In this document: positions 1 through 8,040 of the stretch, in pieces | Layout: each line of letters starts with the position of its first letter | How positions within the stretch are numbered: position 1 is the first letter of the stretch | NCBI RefSeq assembly: GCF_001757355.1 | Contig: NZ_MINO01000032.1 | Coordinates: 1-42,343 of the forward strand | Length of the DNA stretch: 42,343 nucleotides | Direction: 5' to 3' | Origin: Sphingobium phenoxybenzoativorans | Lineage (GTDB): Bacteria; Pseudomonadota; Alphaproteobacteria; Sphingomonadales; Sphingomonadaceae | Notes under the pieces: generated by a model | Databases searched by the model: none | Seen by the model: the letters and a program-made list of their open reading frames with translations, nothing else | Told to the model about the DNA's origin: nothing | Program-made: the position numbers and the translations under genes

Positions 1-974
1 TCAAGCTTGCGGCCGAGGCCGACGTCTTCGTCGAGAACCTCGCGCCCGGCAGTGTCGAGAAGATGGGCCTGGGGGCCGATGCGATGCACGCGGCCAATCC
101 CGGACTGGTCTATTGCTCGGTAAGCGGTTTCGGTGCGCGTTCGGCCTATGGCGGCAAGCGCGCGCTCGATACCGTCGTGCAGGCCGCGGCCGGCCTTATG
201 CATATGACCGGCTATCCCGATCACAAGGCGGTCAAGCTCGGCATCTCGGCGGTCGATCTTACCACCGCGACCGCGGCCTATGCCGCAATCCTCGCCGGTC
301 TGCGACAGCGCGACCGGACGGGTTCGGGCCTCCGCATCGATCTTGCGATGGCCGATGTCGGCGTCTGGATGACTCAGGCCGCATGGCCGCAGCTAATCTG
401 CGAAGGAACCCATCCGATCCGGCTCGGCAACCGCATCGCGGGCGCCGCGCCGCACGACATATTCGAAGCCGCCAATGGGGAACTCGTCGCGATCTCGGTT
501 ACCGACGATGCACAGTGGCACGCCCTCGCCGAGCTCATCGGCAACGAGGAACTCAAGGACGCGCGCTTCAATGCCGTTGCCGCGCGGCTCGCCGATATCG
601 AGCGCATTCATGCCGCGATCGCCGACTGGGTGCGCCCGCAAGACGCCGAGAGCGTCGCGGCCCGGTGCCAGGCGGCAGGCGTCGCGGCCTCGGTGGTGCG
701 CGGGCTCGGGGCGCTGGTCGACGATCCGCTTGTCACCGAGCGCGCGATGATCGTCGCGGTCGAAGCCCCCGGCGGGGAGACGCTGTGGCTGCTCGGCAAT
801 CCGGCCAGGCTGTCGCGCACGCCTCCGACGCTGGCCAGTGTAGCGCCGGCGCTCGGCGCGAACGGCAGCGACGTTCTCGAGGAGTGGCTCGGCATGGGCG
901 CGGACGAGATCGCGGCGCTGGCCGACGACAAGATCATCCTGGCGCGGCGCGCCGAAGATCTAGCGGGAGTTTGA
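1..974 (+). CDS. CaiB/BaiF-type CoA transferase (family III), 5' end outside window
   Basis: The reading frame is open from the first bases of the window, so the gene starts upstream. The residues before the first internal Met (position 63) read as a conserved family III stretch (VFVENLAPGSVEKMGLG), so that Met is not the start. Family III CoA transferases move CoA from one acyl-CoA to a free acid through an Asp-bound mixed anhydride. A candidate catalytic Asp lies in the segment RIDLAMADVGVWM, where the family carries it. The SGFG motif near position 125 and the RLGNRIAGAAPHD segment are also typical. The gene sits first in the visible part of a catabolic operon, 2 bases before the next start. 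It probably activates the pathway acid, since no acyl-CoA ligase is seen. The substrate cannot be told from sequence. Confidence 0.9.
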   Translation, partial: KLAAEADVFVENLAPGSVEKMGLGADAMHAANPGLVYCSVSGFGARSAYGGKRALDTVVQAAAGLMHMTGYPDHKAVKLGISAVDLTTATAAYAAILAGLRQRDRTGSGLRIDLAMADVGVWMTQAAWPQLICEGTHPIRLGNRIAGAAPHDIFEAANGELVAISVTDDAQWHALAELIGNEELKDARFNAVAARLADIERIHAAIADWVRPQDAESVAARCQAAGVAASVVRGLGALVDDPLVTERAMIVAVEAPGGETLWLLGNPARLSRTPPTLASVAPALGANGSDVLEEWLGMGADEIAALADDKIILARRAEDLAGV

Positions 975-976
975 AC

Positions 977-1453
977 ATGGGACGCGAGCTCAAGGGGCCG
1001 ACCGGCCTTTTCTACGAGGATCTCGAGGTTGGCGACACGGCGAAGACCATGTCGCGCACGATCACCGAGGCGGACATCGTCAACTTCATGGGGATCTCCG
1101 GCGTGTTCGAAGAGCTCCACATGAGCACCGAATATATCAAGGAACACAGTATGTTCGGCCAGCGCGTGTCACCGGGGCCGCTGACCTTCATCATCGCCGA
1201 AGGCCTCGCGATCCAGCTGGGCCTGATCCACCATACCGGCATGGCGCTGCTGGGGATCGACAATATGCGCTGGCCCGCGCCGACCTTTTGCAACGACACC
1301 GTGCATGTCGTGCTCGAAGTCCTCGATAAGCGGGAATCCACGTCGAAGTCCGACCGGGGCATCGTCAATTTTCGGCACACCGTGCGCAAGCAGACCGGCG
1401 AGGACGTCCTCGTCATGGACAAGGTCCGCCTGATGCGCCGCCGCGCCGCCTGA
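977..1453 (+). CDS. MaoC-like hotdog-fold protein, hydratase motif altered
   Basis: 158 residues. The ATG at 977 is chosen because the hotdog sequence begins there (EVGDTAKTMSRTITEADIV); the same frame runs further upstream only as a shadow of the preceding gene. MaoC/R-hydratase proteins normally hydrate trans-2-enoyl-CoA using Asp and His in the motif GDxNPxH. Here the corresponding stretch reads SGVFEELH: His48 is kept but the Asp position is Val43 and the Asn-Pro pair is Glu-Glu. The rest of the fold, including the FGxRVSPGPL segment after the motif, is well preserved. It lies between the CoA transferase and an MmgE/PrpD gene in the same operon. It may act as a hydratase with different chemistry, a thioesterase, or a binding protein. 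The family assignment is firm; the reaction is not. Confidence 0.85.
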   Translation: MGRELKGPTGLFYEDLEVGDTAKTMSRTITEADIVNFMGISGVFEELHMSTEYIKEHSMFGQRVSPGPLTFIIAEGLAIQLGLIHHTGMALLGIDNMRWPAPTFCNDTVHVVLEVLDKRESTSKSDRGIVNFRHTVRKQTGEDVLVMDKVRLMRRRAA

Positions 1454-1498
1454 ACCTGCAATTTCCGGCAGGAGCCGGAGCGACAAAGGAAAGTTCGA

Positions 1499-2860
1499 AT
1501 GACTGGAGAGACACGGACGCTCGCAAACTGGGCCGACCAACTGACGCTCGATCAGGTTCCCGACGAGATGCGCGGCATCGCGATCGACCTGCTGGTCGAT
1601 CAGATCGGCATCCAGATCGGCTGCGCCCATCTTCCTTGGGCGCAGGGCGTGCGCGATGCCTACAAGGCTTCGGGCGGTGCGGGCGAAGCATCGACGGTCG
1701 TCTACGGGGACAAGCTCCCGGTCTTCAACGCGACCTTCATCAACTCGGTGTTCGGCCACAGCTTCGAATATGACGACGCCAATCCGCTGATCCACGGCCA
1801 TATCGGCGGCGAACTACTCCCGCCGCTCCTCGCGCTCAGCGAACGCGACCATCTTTCGGGCCGCGAGTTCCTGACCGCGCTGATCACCGGCTACGAGGTT
1901 CGCGGCCGCGTCGGCTGGGCCGTGTCGCCGACGATGCTCGAGCGCGGCGGTCCGCAATATTCGACCACCTGCGGCCCGTTCGGCACGGCTGCGGCGGTCA
2001 GCAAGCTGCTCGGCTATGGCGCCGAAGGCCTTCACAACTCGCTTGCCGTCGCCGGCACGTTCTCGGGCGGCCTGATGCAATACGACCAGGGCGGCGGGTC
2101 GGTGAAGCGTATGTTCACCGCCGTCGCGGCCATTGGCGGGCTTCAGGCCGCGATGCTTTCGAAGGCCGGAATCACCGGGCCGGAGGAAATCCTCGAAGGC
2201 GCCCGCGGCCTGCTCAAGATCTATCCGGACGAATATACCCCCGAACCGCTGACCAGCGACCTGGGCAAGTTCTGGACGCTGCAACACGTCCTCTTCAAAC
2301 CCTATTGCTGCTGTGCGATCATTCACCCGGCGATCGACGCCATCCGCAACGTGACGAGCAAGCACGACATCAAGCCCGACGATATCGAGGCGATCGAGGT
2401 CGGCTATCCGAAGGGATCGCATCACCATGCCGCGATCACCGATCCCAAGGACATCCTGGGCATGCAGTTCAGCACCGCCTTCTCGCTGGCATCGACCGTG
2501 CTGACCGGAAAGAACACGCCGGCCGCCTACACGATGGAGGCGATCGCCGATCCGGCCATTCGCGCGATGGCGGCACGCGTGACGCTGACGAACGAGAAGG
2601 AGCTCGACGAGCTCTTCGTCGGCCATATGCCGGCGCGCGTGACGGTGACCACCAAGTCGGGCGCCAAGCACGACGATCTCGTCATCGATGCCAAGGGATC
2701 GCCGGCCAAGCGCCTGACGTCGGATGAGGTCGATGAGAAATTCCGCTCGATGGTCGTCGATGTGATGGGCCGCGAGCGGGCCGATGCGATGATCGCAGCG
2801 CTGCGCTCGGTGGTCGATGCACCCGACATGGCCGACATCGCCAAGCTGCTGGTCAAATGA
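1499..2860 (+). CDS. MmgE/PrpD family protein
   Basis: 453 residues, the usual length for the MmgE/PrpD family, which includes 2-methylcitrate dehydratase PrpD, cis-aconitate decarboxylase and related isomerases/epimerases. The ATG at 1499 has a purine-rich AAAGGAAAG ribosome site. Family traits visible are the SVFGHSFEYDDANP segment, a Gly-rich STTCGPFGTAAAVSKLLG helix, and KPYCCCAIIHPAIDA in the second half, where the family has a conserved Lys-Pro-Tyr and His. There is no prpB or prpC neighbour, so a methylcitrate role is unlikely. In a CoA-transferase/MaoC/hydrolase operon a role in dehydrating or isomerising a hydroxy-acid intermediate fits better. The stop codon overlaps the next start (ATGA), indicating translational coupling. 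Confidence 0.9.
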   Translation: MTGETRTLANWADQLTLDQVPDEMRGIAIDLLVDQIGIQIGCAHLPWAQGVRDAYKASGGAGEASTVVYGDKLPVFNATFINSVFGHSFEYDDANPLIHGHIGGELLPPLLALSERDHLSGREFLTALITGYEVRGRVGWAVSPTMLERGGPQYSTTCGPFGTAAAVSKLLGYGAEGLHNSLAVAGTFSGGLMQYDQGGGSVKRMFTAVAAIGGLQAAMLSKAGITGPEEILEGARGLLKIYPDEYTPEPLTSDLGKFWTLQHVLFKPYCCCAIIHPAIDAIRNVTSKHDIKPDDIEAIEVGYPKGSHHHAAITDPKDILGMQFSTAFSLASTVLTGKNTPAAYTMEAIADPAIRAMAARVTLTNEKELDELFVGHMPARVTVTTKSGAKHDDLVIDAKGSPAKRLTSDEVDEKFRSMVVDVMGRERADAMIAALRSVVDAPDMADIAKLLVK

Positions 2861-3678
2861 ACGGTGCGCGAACAGAACTGATGCGATCGGCGGAGACGGC
2901 TTATCCGCCGCTCTCCGTCAAGATCGAAGGGGATGGCCCCAACGTCGTGCTGATCCACGGCGGGGCCGGCTCGTGGACGCACTGGATCCGGACGATCCCG
3001 GCGCTGAGCGAGCGGTTTCGCGTTCATGCCTTCGATCTGCCGGGTTGCGGAGATTCGCCCGATTTCCCGTCAACCTGGTCGAACGACGAATATTTTGCCT
3101 GGGCGGCCGACGCAATCCTGCGGACCTGTAACGGCCCGTTTTCCCTGGTGGGCTTTTCGTTCGGCGGCAGCGTCGCCGCGGCGGCGGCAAGGCTGCTCGG
3201 CGAGCGGCTTTCGGCGCTCAGCCTGGTGGCTCCCGGCAGCTTTGGGCGGCCGGAGCGCCGCGACGTCACGGTGAAGCCGATGCGCGCGCGTGACGATGTC
3301 GAAGTCGACGAGCGCGCCAATGCCCGCCACAATCTCGGCCAGATCATGTTTGCCGACATCGCCTCGGCCGACGAGGCGACCGTCGATCTCCAGATCGAGA
3401 ATGTTCGCCGTGCGCGCTTCCCGACGCGGCGCATCAGCTGGCAGGACCGGATCGAGAGCGATCTCGCCCCGGTCACCTGCCCGATCCAGCTCATCTGGGG
3501 ACTGGGCGACCGAATGGCGACACCTTCGCCCTCGGCGCGCGCCGAGCGTGTGCGCGCGGCCAAGCCCGGCGCGCGCGTCGATCTCATCCCGGGCGGCGGT
3601 CACTGGATTCAATACGAACGGGCCGAGGCATTTAACCAGGCCTTGCTGCCGTTTCTCGCGGAGTTTGGACAGCCATGA
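2857..3678 (+). CDS. Alpha/beta hydrolase
   Basis: 273 residues, an alpha/beta-hydrolase fold enzyme. The oxyanion-hole region is VVLIHGGAGSWTHW (about residues 30-43). The nucleophile elbow is GFSFGG with Ser101, the acid is probably Asp218 in WGLGDRM, and the base is His249 in GGGHWIQYE. The triad is complete, so it should be active as an esterase, thioesterase or C-C bond hydrolase (meta-cleavage-type hydrolases look similar). There is no signal peptide, so it is cytoplasmic. It overlaps the PrpD-family gene by 4 bases upstream and the enoyl-CoA hydratase by 4 bases downstream, which argues for one transcript. The true substrate is unknown; hydrolysis of a ring-cleavage or lactone intermediate is a reasonable guess. 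Confidence 0.88.
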   Translation: MNGARTELMRSAETAYPPLSVKIEGDGPNVVLIHGGAGSWTHWIRTIPALSERFRVHAFDLPGCGDSPDFPSTWSNDEYFAWAADAILRTCNGPFSLVGFSFGGSVAAAAARLLGERLSALSLVAPGSFGRPERRDVTVKPMRARDDVEVDERANARHNLGQIMFADIASADEATVDLQIENVRRARFPTRRISWQDRIESDLAPVTCPIQLIWGLGDRMATPSPSARAERVRAAKPGARVDLIPGGGHWIQYERAEAFNQALLPFLAEFGQP

Positions 3679-4457
3679 GCTACGAAACCATCAAGGTCGA
3701 GCAGGACGGGCCGGCGCTGGTCATCCAGTTCGACCGGCCAAAGCAGCGCAATGCGCTGAGCCTGCAGCTTGTCGACGAAGTGATGGCGGCAATCGCCAGC
3801 GCGGAGTCCGATCCATCGGTCAGCGCTATCATCCTGACCGGGGGCGAGAAGGGTTTTGCCGCGGGCGCCGACCTCAACGAGGCGATCAAGGTCAAGACCG
3901 CGCAGGACGGAATGACGTTTTTCGGGCAATGGCACCGCTTCTGCGAGGCGCTCGAGCACAGCACCAAGCCGGTCATCGCCGCGATCGAGGGCTATTGCTA
4001 CACGGCGGGGTTCGAGTTGGCGCTTGCCTGCGACCTGCGGATCGGTGCGCGGTCCTCGACATATTGCATCACCAGCGCGCGCATCGGCACCGTGGCCGGC
4101 GCCGGGGGCACGCAGCGCCTGCCGCGGATCGTCGGACGCGCCAACGCGCTCGAGATCCTCTTTTCCGCCGAGCCGATCGACGCCGAGCACGCGCATCGGA
4201 TCGGCCTGATCAATCGGCTGGTCGAAGACGGCGCCGCGCTTGCCGAGGCGAAGTCCCTGGCGGCTCTTTACGCGACGCGCGCACCGCTCAGCCTCGCCTT
4301 GTCCAAGCGCGCGGTCTATCGCGGCATGGACCTCGACCTCGCATCGAGCCTCGAGTTCGAGACATTTCTCGTCACCACCATTTACGGCACCGAGGACAAG
4401 CAGGAGGGAATCTCGGCCTTCCTCGAAAAGCGCCCCGCAAAGTTCACCGGAAAATAG
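3675..4457 (+). CDS. Enoyl-CoA hydratase/isomerase (crotonase) homologue
   Basis: 260 residues, full-length crotonase fold. The CoA-binding/oxyanion segment FAAGADLNE (about residues 61-69) and the AGAGGTQRLP segment are canonical. Of the two catalytic glutamates of hydratases, the first is kept (Glu114 in AGFELALACD). The second, expected 20 residues later, is Ser134 in YCITSARIG. Crotonases with one Glu replaced are often isomerases, hydrolases, lyases or decarboxylases rather than hydratases, so the standard hydratase label should be treated with care. It overlaps the hydrolase stop by 4 bases (ATGA). It would act on an unsaturated or beta-functional acyl-CoA between the dehydrogenase and the thiolase of this operon. 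Confidence 0.9.
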   Translation: MSYETIKVEQDGPALVIQFDRPKQRNALSLQLVDEVMAAIASAESDPSVSAIILTGGEKGFAAGADLNEAIKVKTAQDGMTFFGQWHRFCEALEHSTKPVIAAIEGYCYTAGFELALACDLRIGARSSTYCITSARIGTVAGAGGTQRLPRIVGRANALEILFSAEPIDAEHAHRIGLINRLVEDGAALAEAKSLAALYATRAPLSLALSKRAVYRGMDLDLASSLEFETFLVTTIYGTEDKQEGISAFLEKRPAKFTGK

Positions 4458-4504
4458 CTGACGCGGCGCGGCGCGCCGGCCCCTTCTGCAACAAGGACAG
4501 AGAT

Positions 4505-5662
4505 ATGGATTTCAACCTGACCGCCGAACAACAGATGTTCCAAGATTCGGTGCGGGCTTTCGCGGAGCGCGAACTCAAGCCCGGAGCGCACCAACGCGCC
4601 CATTCGCACGACTATCCCTATGATGCGGCGAAGAAGCTTGCCGGTCAGGGCCTGCTCGGCATTACCATCCCCGAAGACAAGGGCGGCCAGGGTGGCAGCC
4701 TTTTCGACGCGGTCCTGGCGATCGAGCAGATCGCCCTCGCCTGCCCGCGCTCGGCCGATGTCATTCAGGCGGGCAATTTCGGCGCCGTGCGCGTCTTCTC
4801 CGAATTTGCGAGCGACGCGCTGCTCGAACGCTACATGCCCGGCATCCTCGCCGGCGACACGATCATGTCGGTCTGCATGACCGAACCCGGTGCGGGTTCG
4901 GCCGCGACCGAGCTCGTTACGACCGCCACCCCGGACGGCGACGGGTTCCGTATCAACGGCTCGAAGATATTCACGACGCACGGGATGCATGCGCATCTGT
5001 TCCTCGTCTATGTCCGCTTCGGTCCCGGTCTGGAGGGGATCGGCTCCGTGCTTGTCGAGCGCAATGCCGAGGGCATGCGTTTCGGCCAGGGTTCGGAGTT
5101 CATGTCGGGCGAGGAGTGGACGACATTCTTCTTCGACAACGTCTATATTCCCAAAGAGAACGTCCTGCTTGGAGCGGGCGGGTTCAAGAAGCAGATTTCG
5201 GCTTTCAATATCGAGCGGCTTGGCAATACGTCGCGCGCGCTGGCGCTGGGCGAATACGCTTTCCGGGTCGCGCGCGAATATGCGATCGACCGCAAGCAGT
5301 TCGGCCGTCCGTTGTGCGAGTTCCAGGGCCTGCAGTGGAAATTCGCCGACATGCGCATGCAGCTCGATGCTGCGCGGCTGCTGCTCTATCGCGCCTCGGT
5401 CAACGCCGATCGCGGCCTGCCTGGCGCTTCCGAAACGGCGATCGCCAAAGCCTATTGCAACCAGGCCGGCTTCAACGCCGCCAATGAATCGATCCAGATC
5501 ATGGGCGGCATGGGATATTCCAAGGAGTCGCTGGTCGAATATTGTTTCCGCCGCACGCGCGGCTGGATGATCGCCGGCGGATCGATCGAGATGATGAAGA
5601 ACCGGATCGCCGAAGAGATATTCGAGCGCCGCTTCTCGCAGCGTCCGCCCAAGGCGGCTTGA
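4505..5662 (+). CDS. Acyl-CoA dehydrogenase
   Basis: 385 residues, normal ACAD length. The ATG at 4505 follows AAGGACAGAGAT and starts the typical MDFNLTAEQQMFQDSVRAFA helix. The long same-frame extension upstream is a shadow of the previous two genes. FAD/substrate motifs include CMTEPGAGSAA (about 124-134) and DRKQFGRPL (about 262-270). The base position usually filled by Glu in YEGTS is Ala357 here (MIAGGSIEMM). A Glu is present at 237 in NIERLG, which matches the alternative catalytic Glu of isovaleryl-CoA and long-chain ACADs. This points to a branched or bulky acyl-CoA substrate. It should introduce the alpha-beta double bond and pass electrons to ETF. There is no ETF gene in view. Confidence 0.92.
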   Translation: MDFNLTAEQQMFQDSVRAFAERELKPGAHQRAHSHDYPYDAAKKLAGQGLLGITIPEDKGGQGGSLFDAVLAIEQIALACPRSADVIQAGNFGAVRVFSEFASDALLERYMPGILAGDTIMSVCMTEPGAGSAATELVTTATPDGDGFRINGSKIFTTHGMHAHLFLVYVRFGPGLEGIGSVLVERNAEGMRFGQGSEFMSGEEWTTFFFDNVYIPKENVLLGAGGFKKQISAFNIERLGNTSRALALGEYAFRVAREYAIDRKQFGRPLCEFQGLQWKFADMRMQLDAARLLLYRASVNADRGLPGASETAIAKAYCNQAGFNAANESIQIMGGMGYSKESLVEYCFRRTRGWMIAGGSIEMMKNRIAEEIFERRFSQRPPKAA

Positions 5663-5672
5663 GGAGGCGACG

Positions 5673-6464
5673 ATGGAACTTCTCGATACACAGCGTCTCG
5701 CGCTCGTCACCGGTGCCGTCGAAGGCGGAATCGGATTCCGGGTCGCGGAGCGGCTGGCCGCCGAGGGCGCCCGGCAGGCGCTTGTCGACATCGATGGCGA
5801 TGCGATCGCGGCCACCGCGCGGAAGCTGGCCGAGGCGACAGGCACCGAAGTGCGGGGCTATGCAGCCGATATCGCCGACCCGGCGAGCGTCTTGGCGATG
5901 GCCGAAGCCGTCCGCGGCGAAATGGGCGAGCCCGAGATCCTGATCAACTGCGCGGCGATCGTCTCCGACAAGTTGTTCCTGGAATCGGACTATGGCGACT
6001 GGTCGCGCATGACCGAAATCTGTCTCTACGGCCCGATGAACCTGATCAAGACTTTCGCTCCGGCGATGGTCGAGCGGCAATATGGCCGCATCATCTGCCT
6101 CGCCTCGGATTCAGCCCGCCTCGGACAAGCTCGCCTGTCCTATTATGCGGCGGCAAAGGCGGGCGTGATCGCGCTGTGCAAGTCCGTGGCGCAGGAACTG
6201 GGCCCTTCGTCGGTAACCGTGAACGTCGTGTCCCCCGGGGCGACGAACACGTCCTTGCGCCAGGCCCGCGAGGCGAGCCTTCTCGACCAGATGGGACCTG
6301 AGAACTACGCCAAGCGCGAGAAGAAGGTGCTCAGGATGTACCCGCTGCGCCGTATCGGCGGACCCGACGATATCGCCTCGATGATCGCCTATGTCGCGAG
6401 CGACCGCGCGTCCTGGGTCACGGGCCAGGTCATCAGCGTCAACGGCGGTTTCGCTATGCCCTGA
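5673..6464 (+). CDS. SDR family NAD(P)-dependent oxidoreductase
   Basis: 263 residues, classical short-chain dehydrogenase. The cofactor site TGAVEGGIG is at about residues 13-21, and the active site has Ser145 and Tyr158-xxx-Lys162 (YYAAAK). An acidic residue after beta-2 (VDIDGD) suggests NAD rather than NADP. The ATG follows GAGGAGGCG, 10 bases after the acyl-CoA dehydrogenase stop. By position in the operon it is the likely 3-hydroxyacyl-CoA dehydrogenase or alcohol dehydrogenase step, between hydration and thiolysis. Its substrate range cannot be read from the sequence. Confidence 0.9.
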   Translation: MELLDTQRLALVTGAVEGGIGFRVAERLAAEGARQALVDIDGDAIAATARKLAEATGTEVRGYAADIADPASVLAMAEAVRGEMGEPEILINCAAIVSDKLFLESDYGDWSRMTEICLYGPMNLIKTFAPAMVERQYGRIICLASDSARLGQARLSYYAAAKAGVIALCKSVAQELGPSSVTVNVVSPGATNTSLRQAREASLLDQMGPENYAKREKKVLRMYPLRRIGGPDDIASMIAYVASDRASWVTGQVISVNGGFAMP

Positions 6465-6485
6465 TCGGGGGCGAAAGGATAGAAC

Positions 6486-7730
6486 ATGAGCAATGTCCAT
6501 ATCGTCGGCGCGGGTATGATCGCGCTCGGCAAGCATCTCGACAAGTCGGTCAAGCAGCTAACGGCCGATGCCGTCGACGCAGCCCTGGCCGACGCCGGCA
6601 TCGCCAAGGATGCGATCGAGGCGGCGTGGTTCTGCAACACCCGCCAGGGCGCGCTGGAAGGCCAGCATGGCGTTCGCGGCCAGGCATCGCTTCGCGCCTA
6701 CGGCTTCGAGGGCATTCCGATCTTCAACACCGACAACGCCTGCGCGAGCTCGAGCTCGGGGCTTTACCAGGCTTTTGCAGCGGTCAAGGCTGGCATCCAC
6801 GAGGTTGCTCTGGTCGTAGGCGCTGAGAAAATGAACTACCCCGAAAAACGCAAGGAGATGTTCGACGCGTTCAAGGGAAGCTGGGACCGCGAGCTTGCCG
6901 ACGAACATATCGCCCGCCTCCTGGCGACGGGCGAAGGCTTGCAGCCTCCTTCCGGCACCGCCGAGGCGAGCGCCGAACGCTCGGTCTTCATGGATATCTA
7001 CGCGGCGCAGGCCCGCGCGCACATGCACCGGTTCGGCACGACCGAGCGCCAGATCGCGGCGGTCGCGGCCAAGAACCATACCCATTCGGTGCACAATCCC
7101 CTTGCCCAGTACCGCTTTCCGATGACGGTCGACGAGGTGTTGAACGACCGGATGATCATCTGGCCGGTGACCCGCGCGATGTGCGCGCCGATGAGCGATG
7201 GCGCAGCCGCGCTGATCGTCGCGTCCGACGCCGCGGTCGCGCGGCTCGGCGCCGCGGAACGCGCGGTCAGGATCCGCGGCATGGGAGTCAGCAGCAGTTC
7301 GGATCGCACCGCAGACCAATATAACCGCCATCTTACGCGCGTAGCGGCCGAGCGCGCTTACTCCATGGCAGGCGTCGACCCCGGCGATATCGACTTTGCC
7401 GAACTGCACGACGCGTCGGCAATCGCCGAAATCCTCCATAGCGAAAATGTCGGGTTCTGCGCCTACGGTGAAGGGGGACCGCTGGCCGAGAGCGGCGAGA
7501 CCAAGCTCGGCGGCCGGCTTCCGATCAACGTTTCGGGCGGCCTTCTCTCCAAGGGTCATCCGATCGGCGCGACCGGCGCGATTCAGATCGTGGAACTGGT
7601 CGGACAGCTACGCGGCGAGTGCGGCGCGCGACAGGTGGACGGCGCCCGCCTCGGCCTTGCCGAGAATGGCGGCGGGTTCCACGGCCTGGAGGAAGCCGCC
7701 TGCGTCGTGACGATCCTCGAACGCCCCTGA
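6486..7730 (+). CDS. Thiolase family protein (SCP2-thiolase type)
   Basis: 414 residues. Thiolase motifs are present: the acylated cysteine Cys86 in DNACASSSSG, His-Asp-Ala at about 308-310 (ELHDA) as in SCP2-type thiolases, and His358 in SKGHPIGATG. The C-terminal ENGGGFHG loop replaces the CASGG loop of biosynthetic thiolases. SCP2-like thiolases cleave 3-keto-acyl-CoA with branched or steroid side chains. There is no DUF35 partner beside it, which such enzymes often need. It is the last gene of the operon, 21 bases after the SDR. Below it lie a hairpin and the convergent TonB receptor gene. Confidence 0.9.
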   Translation: MSNVHIVGAGMIALGKHLDKSVKQLTADAVDAALADAGIAKDAIEAAWFCNTRQGALEGQHGVRGQASLRAYGFEGIPIFNTDNACASSSSGLYQAFAAVKAGIHEVALVVGAEKMNYPEKRKEMFDAFKGSWDRELADEHIARLLATGEGLQPPSGTAEASAERSVFMDIYAAQARAHMHRFGTTERQIAAVAAKNHTHSVHNPLAQYRFPMTVDEVLNDRMIIWPVTRAMCAPMSDGAAALIVASDAAVARLGAAERAVRIRGMGVSSSSDRTADQYNRHLTRVAAERAYSMAGVDPGDIDFAELHDASAIAEILHSENVGFCAYGEGGPLAESGETKLGGRLPINVSGGLLSKGHPIGATGAIQIVELVGQLRGECGARQVDGARLGLAENGGGFHGLEEAACVVTILERP

Positions 7731-7775
7731 CCACACGGGCTGCCCCAAAGAGGCCGGCCCGCTTACCCCGTGATC

Positions 7776-7798
7776 GCCTGCCGCAGCTTGCGGCAGGC
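7776..7798 (+). terminator. Hairpin downstream of the thiolase operon
   Basis: Perfect 10-bp stem GCCTGCCGCA/TGCGGCAGGC with a 3-base loop, 46 bases after the thiolase stop. No U-run follows, so it may be a transcript-end stabiliser or a weak terminator rather than a classical rho-independent one. Confidence 0.5.
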
Positions 7799-7893
7799 AG
7801 CTCTGGCGCGCGCCGGAGCCGCCTGCGCCTTGCAATTCAAGCTACCTAACGCGCGGCCACATCTGAGTTGGAAAAGAGCGGTGGAAGACTCAC

Positions 7894-8036
7894 CGTCACC
7901 CCAGAATTGATCCGGGGTCCCGCTTGAGACGCGAGAAACGCCCGCGGATGCCATTGCCCGGTTCAAAAAAGAAGCGACCGGCACGGCCCAAACGGCCGGC
8001 CGGTCGCCACCGATCTATCGCAAGGCCGGAATGACC
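7894..8036. repeat. Pair of REP-like arms in opposite orientation
   Basis: The left arm (7894-7920) has an ACCCC...GGGGT stem after CGTC. The right arm (8019-8036) reads GGTCATTCCGGCCTTGCG on the minus strand. Both resemble the short GTCAnnCC-type palindromes widespread between genes in sphingomonads. Copy number elsewhere cannot be seen from here. Confidence 0.45.
7964..8007 (-). terminator. Rho-independent terminator of the TonB receptor gene
   Basis: On the minus strand a stem GCGACCGGC/GCCGGTCGC (7974-7982 with 7999-8007), which encloses an inner GGCC...GGCC pairing, is followed at once by TTCTTTTTTG. It starts 34 bases past the receptor stop codon. Confidence 0.8.
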
Positions 8037-8040
8037 GGGC

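Larger units (their letters stand above)
7731..8040. other. Intergenic region between convergent genes with hairpins and REP-like arms
   Basis: This stretch of about 310 bases has no credible gene. It holds a perfect hairpin just after the thiolase (7776-7798), a REP-like arm with a CACCCC...GGGGTC stem (7894-7920), a rho-independent terminator for the minus-strand receptor gene (7964-8007), and an inverted REP-like arm ending in GGAATGACC (8019-8036). Confidence 0.6.

Noticed and set aside
113..976. N-terminal extension of the MaoC frame
   Set aside because: Arg-rich shadow of the CoA transferase; the MaoC start at 977 is clear.
2305..2727. 140-codon frame inside the MmgE/PrpD gene
   Set aside because: Out-of-frame Arg-rich shadow with no similarity to a known protein.
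3290..4504. N-terminal extension of the acyl-CoA dehydrogenase frame
   Set aside because: It overlaps two real genes in another frame; the ACAD fold begins at 4505 with a suitable ribosome site.
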